A DNA stretch of 64,000 nt from Microcaldota archaeon (GTDB lineage Archaea; Micrarchaeota; Micrarchaeia; Micrarchaeales; Micrarchaeaceae), in assembly GCA_021801785.1 (NCBI GenBank), contig JAJYXL010000018.1, positions 21,737 through 85,736 on the forward strand, read 5' to 3'. The notes below the pieces were generated by a model that saw only the letters and a program-made list of their open reading frames with translations, was not told the DNA's origin and ran no database searches. Positions within the stretch are counted from its first letter, which is position 1. Each line of letters opens with the position of its first letter. The position numbers and the translations under genes are program-made. Of the stretch, positions 33,102 through 41,418 are shown piece by piece.

Positions 33102-33752
33102 ATGGCAGAAGAATCTAACAGAGCGCTATTTAAGAAATACGAACTAAAACCATTGCCTTACAAGCTCGATGCTCTAGAGCCTTACATAAGCAAGGACATA
33201 ATGGATGTGCACTACAATGGTCACCACAAAACATATGTGAATACTGTTAACAATCTCGTAGACCGCTTCGGTAAGGTAATCAACGAGGAGACCAAAGAGT
33301 ATGACCTTCAAGGCATAGTCAGGGGAATAACATTCAACCTTAACGGGCATAAACTTCATTCGCTCTACTGGAACAACATGGCGGAGGATGGAAAGAGGGG
33401 CAAGCCTGGCGGCCTGGTTGCAGATCTGATAACCAAACAGTATAAGAGCATTGACAGGTTTAAGAAGGTCCTACTTGAGACCGCCTCCTCCTTACCTGGA
33501 ACCGGATGGACAACCCTTAGCTACGATGTAGAGAATGGGAACCTGCATATAATGACGTATGAGAACCACTTTATGAACCAGATATCAGAGCTTCCTATAA
33601 TAATGATACTTGATGAATTCGAGCATGCATACTATCTGCAGTACAAGAACAAGAGGAATGATTATGTCGATGCTTGGTGGAATCTGATAAATTGGGACGA
33701 TGTGGAGAATCGGCTTAGAAAGGCAATAAATAGGGATAAGCTGGAGAGCTAG
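33102..33752 (+). CDS. Superoxide dismutase (Fe/Mn family)
   Basis: Converts superoxide to oxygen and hydrogen peroxide in the cytoplasm. Its 216 residues follow the Fe/Mn family: [14 protein letters not shown], then [12 protein letters not shown] and [16 protein letters not shown] for the first two His ligands, and [15 protein letters not shown] for the Asp and third His (usually DVWEHAYY; here DEFEH). The metal (Fe or Mn) cannot be told reliably. Its last 4 bp overlap the convergent trm1 gene. Confidence 0.93.
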   Translation: MAEESNRALFKKYELKPLPYKLDALEPYISKDIMDVHYNGHHKTYVNTVNNLVDRFGKVINEETKEYDLQGIVRGITFNLNGHKLHSLYWNNMAEDGKRGKPGGLVADLITKQYKSIDRFKKVLLETASSLPGTGWTTLSYDVENGNLHIMTYENHFMNQISELPIIMILDEFEHAYYLQYKNKRNDYVDAWWNLINWDDVENRLRKAINRDKLES

Positions 33753-34852
33753 TCTCTAACCCGTCCCATAGCCGTCTCTATACATCTCTTCACATCATTT
33801 ATACCGGCATCGCTCCTGATAGACTCTCTCTCCATATGGGTCATAGATGCCTTAAAGCCCGAATCGTTAAGTCTGCATATAACATCATAAGGGCTTACCG
33901 CTGCCATATGCATTATCCTAGTTAATGTAGGTATATTATAATAGAATGGGAACTCGTCCAGCTCTGACCTTATCATAGCCACCGCGTTTAGACCTTCATA
34001 TTCCATCCTCTTGAAGTAATCATAAACATATTCCTTAACCTCCTTATCATACATCCTGCCCATCCACATTATACCGCCTTTATTCACCGACTTTCCACAG
34101 ATATCACAGTTGTCAAGTGTTGGGAATAAACCTTTACTATACGATATCCACCCGCACCGTTTGCAATGGTATGCAAACCCCATCTCTTTTAACGATCTGT
34201 CCGCGTTTGAAGCACCCTTCCTCAATCTAAGAATAACTCTCACAAAGTGCATATGAACTACCGAATATATTGGCTCTATGCCAAAATTGTACTGCGCGGC
34301 TACCCTTGCGACATATCCTATAAGTATTCGTATCGATGACTCATGGCATAACTCATCATGTAGCGGTAGCGAGCCATAATTCCTAATGCACGCGTTCGGT
34401 TGGGCCCCGCATAGTACTGCAGTATCTGTAGCGCTGACCATAAACAGACCGCCATCCCTTACCAATCTCATAAGATCAGCTATGTCTGGCACAGGTCCGC
34501 CAAACGGGTCTAAATCTATTACATCGAACCTATCTTTGGATGTATTAGCGAACTCTTGTATGCTCAAATTGTACACTTTGATGCCATCTCCGCTTACCAT
34601 ATTGCTCTCAGTATTCCTCTTTATCGATTCCGAACACTCTTTATTTATATCCAGAAATGTTATATCTCTAAATCCGAGCTCCTTGAAGTACCTTATCCCG
34701 CGTATCCCTGTGGCTGCTGTGGCATCCAACACTCTAGCCGCATCAGTACACGCCATTGAGAGTACCGCTACGCTTATATCCCTGGAGAATCTGGAATATG
34801 GGTTAAGAAATGCACCAGTCTCATCTATCTTAGCCAAACCCTCCTCATACAT
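33749..34852 (-). CDS. trm1: tRNA (guanine26-N2)-dimethyltransferase Trm1
   Basis: SAM-dependent enzyme making m2,2G26 in tRNA. Marks: [15 protein letters not shown], the SAM-binding [13 protein letters not shown] near residue 45, [14 protein letters not shown] near 115 (the Trm1 catalytic DPFG), the [13 protein letters not shown] segment, a CXXC zinc site (CKRCGW, CDICGK), and a C-terminal winged region. Its 367 residues are normal. The start follows a GAGG-rich stretch. Confidence 0.93.
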   Translation of the reverse strand: MYEEGLAKIDETGAFLNPYSRFSRDISVAVLSMACTDAARVLDATAATGIRGIRYFKELGFRDITFLDINKECSESIKRNTESNMVSGDGIKVYNLSIQEFANTSKDRFDVIDLDPFGGPVPDIADLMRLVRDGGLFMVSATDTAVLCGAQPNACIRNYGSLPLHDELCHESSIRILIGYVARVAAQYNFGIEPIYSVVHMHFVRVILRLRKGASNADRSLKEMGFAYHCKRCGWISYSKGLFPTLDNCDICGKSVNKGGIMWMGRMYDKEVKEYVYDYFKRMEYEGLNAVAMIRSELDEFPFYYNIPTLTRIMHMAAVSPYDVICRLNDSGFKASMTHMERESIRSDAGINDVKRCIETAMGRVRD

Positions 34853-34866
34853 TTACATCAACTAGA

Positions 34867-35109
34867 TTAACTCTTATCCAAAATTATAATTATCGCATCT
34901 AGAAGACCATGCGCATATGATATGCACGAGAAAGCTGTAACCGTATCTCCAATCTCCAGATACGATTTGCAGTCGCTAGCATACATCTTGGCCATATCAA
35001 ATATTCTCTTCAGCTCTTTATCCAGAGCGGCACCGCTAACCTTATCAAGATTCTCATCAAATATCTGAATATCCTTACTTATTCTATCCTCTATTCTAAT
35101 ATCTTCCAA
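34867..35109 (-). CDS. DUF357 family protein
   Basis: 80 residues, all helical, ending in KSYLEIGDTVTAFSCISYAHGLLDA, which matches the archaeal DUF357 signature (YF.EKGD.V.AFa..sYAHGLLDA). The function is not established for the family. It ends 14 bp before trm1 starts, so the two are likely co-transcribed. Confidence 0.75.
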   Translation of the reverse strand: MEDIRIEDRISKDIQIFDENLDKVSGAALDKELKRIFDMAKMYASDCKSYLEIGDTVTAFSCISYAHGLLDAIIIILDKS

Positions 35110-35181
35110 TAAAACACTACAAGATGAAGATGCTGCTCAAGTTTATTATACCTTGCTAAACTCATATAAGATGTGATATAA

Positions 35182-35775
35182 ATGGCGAAGATGTTCAATG
35201 CCGATACTGAGCAGCTACTCAAAAGGATAACTCCGGCTATAAAGAGTAAATATGATCTTAATATAAATGAACTGGTTGCAAATCCTCAAAAATTTGCCGG
35301 AGACGCATCAATCCCGGATAAGATAGATGGGATAAAGGCAGATGTGAGTACGAGCATAGATGGTATTATTGCGTCTATGGGAGATGCTGAAAAGGAGCTA
35401 GATGGTGAGATGTCAAAAGCCGATTCGATATCAAAAAAACTAATCCAGCAAGTGTCAATACACTCTAAACAGAACAATATACCTGTAATAACTCCGTATC
35501 TGGCTGAGAGAGACGATAAAATAAACGAGAATATATACATAGATAATGCCGATGATCCCGTACTCGCGCTTATAGAGCGGCTAGTATCCAACTCTATATT
35601 CATATTATCATCTACAACCTCATACAAGGATTATCAGATCGCCGAATTCACATTTGTAACTAACAGCAAGGATTACACAATAAGAATCAACATAAACCTG
35701 AATACGGTATTCGATTTAGAGTACTCAAGAACAGAGATATTGGATGCACTCGATGCAGCGAAGAGCAGAATATAG
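35182..35775 (+). CDS. Hypothetical protein
   Basis: 197 residues with no recognised motif. The N-terminal ~60 are mixed, the middle ~60-100 helical and charged (possible coiled coil around MGDAEKELDGEMSKADSI), and the C-terminal ~60 beta-rich (AEFTFVTNSKDYTIRININL). Its 3' end overlaps the AK6 gene by up to 32 bp. A TATA-like gtttattatac lies ~40 bp upstream. Confidence 0.5.
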   Translation: MAKMFNADTEQLLKRITPAIKSKYDLNINELVANPQKFAGDASIPDKIDGIKADVSTSIDGIIASMGDAEKELDGEMSKADSISKKLIQQVSIHSKQNNIPVITPYLAERDDKINENIYIDNADDPVLALIERLVSNSIFILSSTTSYKDYQIAEFTFVTNSKDYTIRININLNTVFDLEYSRTEILDALDAAKSRI

Positions 35776-36355
35776 AGAGAGAAAGGTACTAATTGTATCC
35801 GTCGGCGGAGTTGCCGGTAGCGGTAAGAGCCACTTTGCCAGAATGCTTAAAAATCGGATTCCTGGATCTAAAGTTATAGAGATAAATAGGGTAGCCAAGG
35901 GGTACAATCTCTACTCTAAAGTTGACAAATACGGTACGAAAATAGTAAGACTTCGCGAATTAGGCAAGGTGCTTAATGATAAGATAAGAGGTCTGAAAGG
36001 CGTGGTTATAGTGGTTGGACATCTCTCAGTAGAGCTCCCAATAAAGGCAGATATTGTTGTAATAGTGAGGGCCGAGTTGAAGGATATAGAATCAAGATTA
36101 AAGCGCAGAGGTTATGCCGATGGAAAGATATCTGAGAATATAGTATCGGAGGCTGTGGGATATAGCAGCGATAAGGTAATTTCAAAATACAAGGAAGTAT
36201 TTGAAGTAATGACTGCAAAGGAGAAGCGCTCTCTAATATCATACATAGCAGATGTTTACTATGGGAGGAGGGCGAAACGTCCGAAGTTAAAGAGGGTCGA
36301 TATGCTCATGGATATGATGAAATTCATAAAAGAGGGTAATCATTACAGACTCTAG
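35744..36355 (+). CDS. Fap7/AK6-type adenylate kinase
   Basis: P-loop GVAGSGKS near residue 22, a middle VVIVVGHLSVELPIKADIVV, and the LID-like SRLKRRGYADGKISENIVSEA, which matches the Fap7/hCINAP (AK6) family rather than classical adenylate kinases. These act as ATPase/AMP kinase and help late small-subunit maturation with uS11. The 203-residue frame starts inside the upstream gene; a second ATG three codons later (35753) is equally possible. It converges with cca, 4 bp overlap. Confidence 0.78.
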   Translation: MHSMQRRAEYRERKVLIVSVGGVAGSGKSHFARMLKNRIPGSKVIEINRVAKGYNLYSKVDKYGTKIVRLRELGKVLNDKIRGLKGVVIVVGHLSVELPIKADIVVIVRAELKDIESRLKRRGYADGKISENIVSEAVGYSSDKVISKYKEVFEVMTAKEKRSLISYIADVYYGRRAKRPKLKRVDMLMDMMKFIKEGNHYRL

Positions 36356-37800
36356 ATACGCTTCCTCACCAGGTTATCAAATATAATGCTATCTTCATCT
36401 ATACTAAGCCTCTTTGATACCCTCGCCCCCGACTTCTTAATATGTGATGGGAATTTGAAGCTCTTATCTCTAACTACAAAGTTGAGCAGCTCCTTAAGAT
36501 CCCTAAATCTCGATTTCTCGAGTGCGATAAGTCTATCTCTCTCTATAAATATCTCTGCCCTCTTCTTATGCTTAAGGTAAAACTTCTCAGCTCCATCTGC
36601 AAAGAAGACGCTCGGTCCATTTATGACTACGGCTCCATTCTGCAATGCATTTGCCATAATATTTATCACTGCCTTACTATCTTTTATTCCATATAAGACT
36701 AACAGCGGTTCAAATTTGTTATCTATCATAAGAGTTGATATCTTAGAGCTGAGTTTAACAAGCTGGGGCCACACCGTATCTTCAGATATTCTATCCGATT
36801 CCATTACAATACTGTACATATCTAGAGAGTAATCTCTTGCAATTCTCACTATATCAGAGCCGTTATTACTCTCAGAGAATTTCTCCCTATAAAAGGCCCT
36901 TTTAGGATCATCCTTAAGCAGTCTCCTAGATATCATGACAAATCTAGCCAGGGAGTTTTGTGATACCGCCGCAGCTACATTCCTATTATTATCTGTAGGG
37001 TCTATAACAACAAAGTTGCTCCCAAATCTCTTGCAGTAACTATCTAGGTCCCCCTTATCGAACGAGATCTTCCTATTTATAACATCAACAACAATTCTCT
37101 CCTGAGCATTAGCAAAGTTAGATATGAGATTCAGAAAACTGCCATAGCTGTATACCAATATCTCACAGAGATATCCAGAAAAGCCGCCAACTCTGGCCTC
37201 TGCACCATAAATATAGTGCTGGTCTAAGAAGTACTTAAGTACTCTAACATCTCCCTTCTGCCTCTCTGTTAAGTTTGAGTTAACGAATAGGTTGTGCAAT
37301 GGCGTTCTGTCTACTGCACTTGCCATCTCAGAAGCATCTCTTATCTTGAATGCAGGAACTATATCGGCACTCATAAGCGTGTGCCTGTCTATTATTTTTA
37401 TGTAAGGGTGCTCAGCGTAATTTATTACAAAGCTCTCACGTTTGCTATCAACTATGCTCTTAGCTATCTCTATCGCCTTGTGCTCCATCTCTCTCTCATC
37501 AAGGGTCTTGGGGAACATAAGGAATATGTCTATATCGGATTTGCCTCTTATCTGTGTACCTCTGGCAACAGATCCCGCAAGTATTATCTCCACACTGCTC
37601 TTCAGCCTCTCCTTCAGCCTATTCATTATAGAGTTTGAATATGCTATCGTATCGGCAATTTCGCCATCTGTCGGTTTTGTATCCTTTGCTATCTTATCTA
37701 TGAGTTTTTTCAGCTTATCCGTATTCCTCCCAGAATTATCATTAATCCTATTGCTAGTTCTAACTCTCCTAATCCCACTAGCTCTCCTTACATTTCTCAT
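36352..37800 (-). CDS. cca: CCA-adding tRNA nucleotidyltransferase (archaeal class I)
   Basis: Adds CCA to tRNA 3' ends, needed here because none of the five tRNAs encodes CCA. The nucleotidyltransferase core reads ILAGSVARGTQIRGKSDIDIFLMF (G-S..R-G...D-I-D), with YAEHPYIKI and SADIVPAF carrying a third carboxylate, then RVLKYFLDQHYIYG and GGFSGYLCEILV of the archaeal class. I start at ATG 37800 (482 residues); the longer frame to 37950 runs antisense through tRNA-Ala and is spurious. Confidence 0.92.
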   Translation of the reverse strand: MRNVRRASGIRRVRTSNRINDNSGRNTDKLKKLIDKIAKDTKPTDGEIADTIAYSNSIMNRLKERLKSSVEIILAGSVARGTQIRGKSDIDIFLMFPKTLDEREMEHKAIEIAKSIVDSKRESFVINYAEHPYIKIIDRHTLMSADIVPAFKIRDASEMASAVDRTPLHNLFVNSNLTERQKGDVRVLKYFLDQHYIYGAEARVGGFSGYLCEILVYSYGSFLNLISNFANAQERIVVDVINRKISFDKGDLDSYCKRFGSNFVVIDPTDNNRNVAAAVSQNSLARFVMISRRLLKDDPKRAFYREKFSESNNGSDIVRIARDYSLDMYSIVMESDRISEDTVWPQLVKLSSKISTLMIDNKFEPLLVLYGIKDSKAVINIMANALQNGAVVINGPSVFFADGAEKFYLKHKKRAEIFIERDRLIALEKSRFRDLKELLNFVVRDKSFKFPSHIKKSGARVSKRLSIDEDSIIFDNLVRKRI

Positions 37801-37877
37801 CGAACCATCAGTACCAATATAAACAAAAGAAGATTTATTAATTATCTTAATCTCTAATCTTCTCTGGGTTATAAGCG

Positions 37878-37949
37878 GGGCTCGTAGCCCAGGAGTAGAG
37901 CGCCTCGTTCGCAACGAGGAGGCCGCGGGTGCGAATCCCGCCGAGTCCA
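37878..37949 (+). tRNA. tRNA-Ala (CGC)
   Basis: 72 nt, acceptor GGGCTCG/CGAGTCC with the G3:U70 pair that marks Ala, anticodon stem CCTCG/CGAGG around TTCGCAA (anticodon CGC), T-stem GCGGG/CCCGC, discriminator A. The D-stem GCCC/GAGC has a C12-A23 mismatch. No intron; CCA not encoded. Confidence 0.93.
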
Positions 37950-38078
37950 TTTATACTCAAAGCAATCAAGTATAAAGTACTTCTAGCAGTTCTGCAAGAA
38001 AAGCCGCATCGGTATCTATTTAACCGGCCATCTTGCAAAAATTTATAAATCAATATATTATAATAAGCTGTGATTTCT

Positions 38079-38858
38079 ATGGTGGGATATAAAGGTGTCA
38101 TTGATCTTAAGCTTATAATCGGTGCAGTGGTGGTTATAGTAATAATAGGGGCAGGTGTGGCCTTGCTTACTGGCGGCCATGGTAATGCAAGTACGTCTTC
38201 CAAGAGTACGGCAGGCTCGACATCCAGCGTTGGCAGTAGTCCTATAACAACATCCGAATCCGGATTACCGGCTAGAAGCCCTTCTAATAAACAACCTTGC
38301 AATGCCTGCCTAACATTCGCTCAGTACGAGCAGATGATTGGGAGTGGTGGAACATATAATGTTACCAATCAGAGTGCAGGTATAAGTATTGTTAAATATT
38401 CAAACCAGGTGTCTCCAGGGGCATATAAAAATATTAGCGCTTGGTGGCAATCAGACTATTATCTCTATAACGTATCGAACATGGGTGAAGTTAACGGAAC
38501 GCCATTGACAGGTACTGAGCCTGTAGAAGAATGGATATACCTATTTAACTCCAGTTCGGCATTGCAATCTTGGTACTCTCATAATGTAAACAAGAGCTTG
38601 AATAACACCCCTTCCAGTACTAACCCGCCGGGAATGAGCAACGAGGTTAATAAGTTGTATGGCGGGTTTACCTACTCATACTTCCCAACCAAGGAGATAG
38701 GTTTCGATGGTAACTATACTCCAGCATCAACTACAATATATGGATACCAGGGCAACTACTATGTGTTCTTTTTTGATGAAGGTAGGGCAATCCCTGCAAG
38801 CCAGATAGTACCTGCTATCGCTTCAGATCTTAATAGAACGGTTAACAGCAAGAGTTAG
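38079..38858 (+). CDS. Membrane-anchored surface protein
   Basis: One N-terminal membrane helix (LKLIIGAVVVIVIIGAGVALL), a Ser/Thr-rich linker (residues ~40-75), then a ~180-residue extracytoplasmic domain with several N-x-S/T sequons (NVTN, NVSN, NSSS, NRT) and a CNAC pair. No fold is recognised. A TATA-like aatttataaatc at ~38039-38050 suggests near-leaderless expression from ATG 38079. Confidence 0.55.
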   Translation: MVGYKGVIDLKLIIGAVVVIVIIGAGVALLTGGHGNASTSSKSTAGSTSSVGSSPITTSESGLPARSPSNKQPCNACLTFAQYEQMIGSGGTYNVTNQSAGISIVKYSNQVSPGAYKNISAWWQSDYYLYNVSNMGEVNGTPLTGTEPVEEWIYLFNSSSALQSWYSHNVNKSLNNTPSSTNPPGMSNEVNKLYGGFTYSYFPTKEIGFDGNYTPASTTIYGYQGNYYVFFFDEGRAIPASQIVPAIASDLNRTVNSKS

Positions 38859-38973
38859 GTAATATCTAGGTAAGAGAGGCTATCTGGAGTACAAAATTAT
38901 AAAAAGGTAGGGTTTAGGGTATAAAGATTTAAATAAGCAAATATACCTAGGCCCAATTACCCACCAATCCGGT

Positions 38974-39150
38974 CTAAGCCTCCTTTATGGCTGCTTTAAC
39001 CTTTGCCATTGTGGCACTGTCTATCTCTGACATATTATGTGCCCTCTGTGCATGATCAGCTATCTTCTTCATCAACTCCGGCTCGGAGTCGGCTCGTGCC
39101 TCAAAACTGCACGACATTCCTATATCCCTGCATGCGAATTTCTTTCCCAT
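38974..39150 (-). CDS. DUF1059 small protein
   Basis: 58 residues: KKFACRDIGMSCSFEARADS then LMKKIADHAQRAHNM, matching DUF1059 (F.C.D.G..C.....A.....L...I..HA...H). The Cys and His residues could bind a metal, but the function is unknown. Start taken at MGKK (39150); ATG 39162 is in frame but adds four residues foreign to the family. Confidence 0.75.
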   Translation of the reverse strand: MGKKFACRDIGMSCSFEARADSEPELMKKIADHAQRAHNMSEIDSATMAKVKAAIKEA

Positions 39151-39269
39151 TTCATACACCACTTACTAATTAGTCATTAGATTTATTAAATGCTTCCATA
39201 CAATATGGCTACTATTGGGATTTAGGAAAGCCGCTAGCTCTGGTGGTATGCGGTAAAAGAATCTATGTC

Positions 39270-39791
39270 ATGGCGGTTTATATGGAGAGGGTATTCATAC
39301 CAAAGGCCAGGATCATGAAGCTATTCGGCAAGAGGGATCTCTTAGAGCAGCTAGAGCATTATTCTGACTGCAAGCTTGTCTTAAATAAGGATGAGAACTA
39401 CATAGATCTAATAGGTAAGGACGCTTTATCAGAATATATAGCTAAGGATATTGTATTCGCTTATGGGCGTGGGTTCGATGCTAGTGTTGCGGCTAAGCTC
39501 AGGGATGATGAGTACTACCTCAAGGTTATAGACATAAGAGATTATACTCGGAATAGCGGTAGGATAAAGCGCATAAAGAGTAGGCTTATAGGGGCCAGAG
39601 GGAGAGCCAGATTGAATATAGAGGAGATGAGCTCTGGTTATATAAGTATTTATGGGGATACAGTATCAATAATAGGTACCACTGAACAGATAAAGTCAGC
39701 GCAGATTGCGGCGGAGACCATTATAAAAGGCGGATCACACAAGCTCGCTTACAAGAGGATGGCATCTCTAAAAGAGAAGGGTACTGAATGA
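39270..39791 (+). CDS. KH-domain RNA-binding protein (Dim2/Krr1-like)
   Basis: Two KH-like units, an N-terminal diverged one (FIPKARIMKLFG, CKLVLNKDENYIDLIG) and a C-terminal one with IKRIKSRLIGARGRARLNIEEM then ISIYGDTVSIIG, the layout of archaeal Dim2p/Pno1 homologues that help 16S rRNA 3' processing. I start at ATG 39270; the frame is open to 39243. It is followed 43 bp on by top6B, and both may share a transcript. Confidence 0.78.
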   Translation: MAVYMERVFIPKARIMKLFGKRDLLEQLEHYSDCKLVLNKDENYIDLIGKDALSEYIAKDIVFAYGRGFDASVAAKLRDDEYYLKVIDIRDYTRNSGRIKRIKSRLIGARGRARLNIEEMSSGYISIYGDTVSIIGTTEQIKSAQIAAETIIKGGSHKLAYKRMASLKEKGTE

Positions 39792-39834
39792 TACCGATCG
39801 TGCTCTATGGTATATAAGATATATTGGTGTTTTT

Positions 39835-41412
39835 GTGGAGAGAAGCGCAGATGACATATTTGAGGGTTTTAGGGAGCATTCGATAGCCGAGTTCTTCAAG
39901 CGAAATAAGCAGATGCTTGGATACTCCGGCAAGGTGCATTCTATGGTTACGGTCGTGCACGAGTATATATCCAACTCTATAGATGCATGTGAGGAGGGAG
40001 GGATACTTCCATCGATAAAGGTATATATAAAGCAGTGTGGCGAGGAGAGATACATCATTAATGTCGTTGATAACGGTCCCGGGATACCCAGAAAGTTTAT
40101 TGGAAAGGCATTGGCTACAATACTCACAGGCACAAAGTTCCACGTATACAGACAGCAGAGGGGTCAGCAAGGTATAGGCGCAGCCGGATGTACCCTATTC
40201 TCTCAGATCACCACTGGAAAATCGGTACATGCAATCTCGTCTACAGGAAAGGATGCTTATGAATGTGATATATCGATAGACATATCCGGTAACAAGCCTA
40301 TAATAAAGGATATTAAGAGCGTATCTGGCTTTGATCGTGGCCTAAATGTATCTGCAGAGTTTGATGGCATAAAGTATGAGAATAGTGATAAGAGCGTATT
40401 CGAGTATTTAAGGCGCACAGCATTGGCTAACCCACATGTGGAGATACTATTTGCGTCTCCCGATGGGAAGGAGTATAATTTCCCAAGGGCAGTAGAAGAT
40501 ATACCGCACGTGCCAAAACCGATAAAGCCACACCCTCTTGGCGTATCCGTTAACGATATTATAGATTTTGCCCATCTGAGTCAGAGCCGCAAAGTATCTG
40601 TATTCCTAGCCGAGACATTCGCAAGGATGAGTGATAATAAGATAGATGAGTTGAGAAAGACTGTTGGCGATGCGATAATGGACAAGGCTCCAAAAGATAT
40701 TGCTTGGGACGAGGCACAGCAGCTCATAAAGGCGTTTAAAGATGTGAAGTGGATAGCGCCAGACTCTACCGCAATAAGTGCTATAGGGAGTGCACAGATA
40801 AGGGCGGCTATAGAGAATATACTGAACCCGGAATCACTATATATAGTTGAGAGAAAGCCACAAGTGCTGCATGGCGGGATACCTTTTGTTGTAGAAGCCG
40901 CAATATCTTACGGAGGTAATAGCGGCAAGAGGATCGATACAGAAGAGTATGTTGGCAACGTTATGAGATTCGCAAATAAGGTACCTCTACTCTTTGATGC
41001 TGGCAGCTGTGCGATAACCGAGGCAATAAAAGGCATACAGTGGAAGCGGTATGGTATAGATATAGAGAACAAGCCAGTCAGCATATTTGTAAATGTGTCT
41101 TCGGTCTATATACCGTATGCCGGTGTCGGTAAGGAAGCGATCTCTAAAGAGGAGGAGATTATCGAGGAGATAAGATTGGGGCTGATGGACGCGGCTAGGG
41201 GTATGCAGAAGTACCTCAGCGGCAGACAGAAGGCTAACGTAGCGAAGACGCGATACAAGACCCTTATGGGATACTCCAAACAGCTATCTATAGATCTAGA
41301 ACATCTGACAAATGAGGATAGAGCGAAGATAGAGAGCAATCTAGAGAAACTCATATTGAAACACTATCCAAAAGCTAAGGAGGAAGGTATGGACAACGCT
41401 GATTCCGAGTGA
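39835..41412 (+). CDS. top6B: DNA topoisomerase VI subunit B
   Basis: ATPase subunit of type IIB topoisomerase, which passes duplex DNA through a double-strand break. GHKL ATPase motifs: VVHEYISNSIDACEEG (Asn for Mg), VVDNGPGIP, and RQQRGQQGIGAAGCTLFSQ. Then come a helix-two-turns-helix region, a transducer domain and a C-terminal tail, 525 residues in all. The start is GTG (no ATG fits), with a TATA-like gtatataagatata ~25 bp before. The top6A partner, usually adjacent in archaea, is not in this window. Confidence 0.93.
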   Translation: MERSADDIFEGFREHSIAEFFKRNKQMLGYSGKVHSMVTVVHEYISNSIDACEEGGILPSIKVYIKQCGEERYIINVVDNGPGIPRKFIGKALATILTGTKFHVYRQQRGQQGIGAAGCTLFSQITTGKSVHAISSTGKDAYECDISIDISGNKPIIKDIKSVSGFDRGLNVSAEFDGIKYENSDKSVFEYLRRTALANPHVEILFASPDGKEYNFPRAVEDIPHVPKPIKPHPLGVSVNDIIDFAHLSQSRKVSVFLAETFARMSDNKIDELRKTVGDAIMDKAPKDIAWDEAQQLIKAFKDVKWIAPDSTAISAIGSAQIRAAIENILNPESLYIVERKPQVLHGGIPFVVEAAISYGGNSGKRIDTEEYVGNVMRFANKVPLLFDAGSCAITEAIKGIQWKRYGIDIENKPVSIFVNVSSVYIPYAGVGKEAISKEEEIIEEIRLGLMDAARGMQKYLSGRQKANVAKTRYKTLMGYSKQLSIDLEHLTNEDRAKIESNLEKLILKHYPKAKEEGMDNADSE

Positions 41413-41418
41413 GCACAA

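Noticed and set aside
37801..37950. N-terminal extension of the CCA-adding enzyme frame across tRNA-Ala
   Set aside because: It reads antisense through the whole tRNA gene and has no family similarity; the ATG at 37800 fits the family.
38859..38973. Possible small RNA after TATA-like agatttaaataag
   Set aside because: No stable fold, box C/D or H/ACA motif could be seen in the following ~50 nt.
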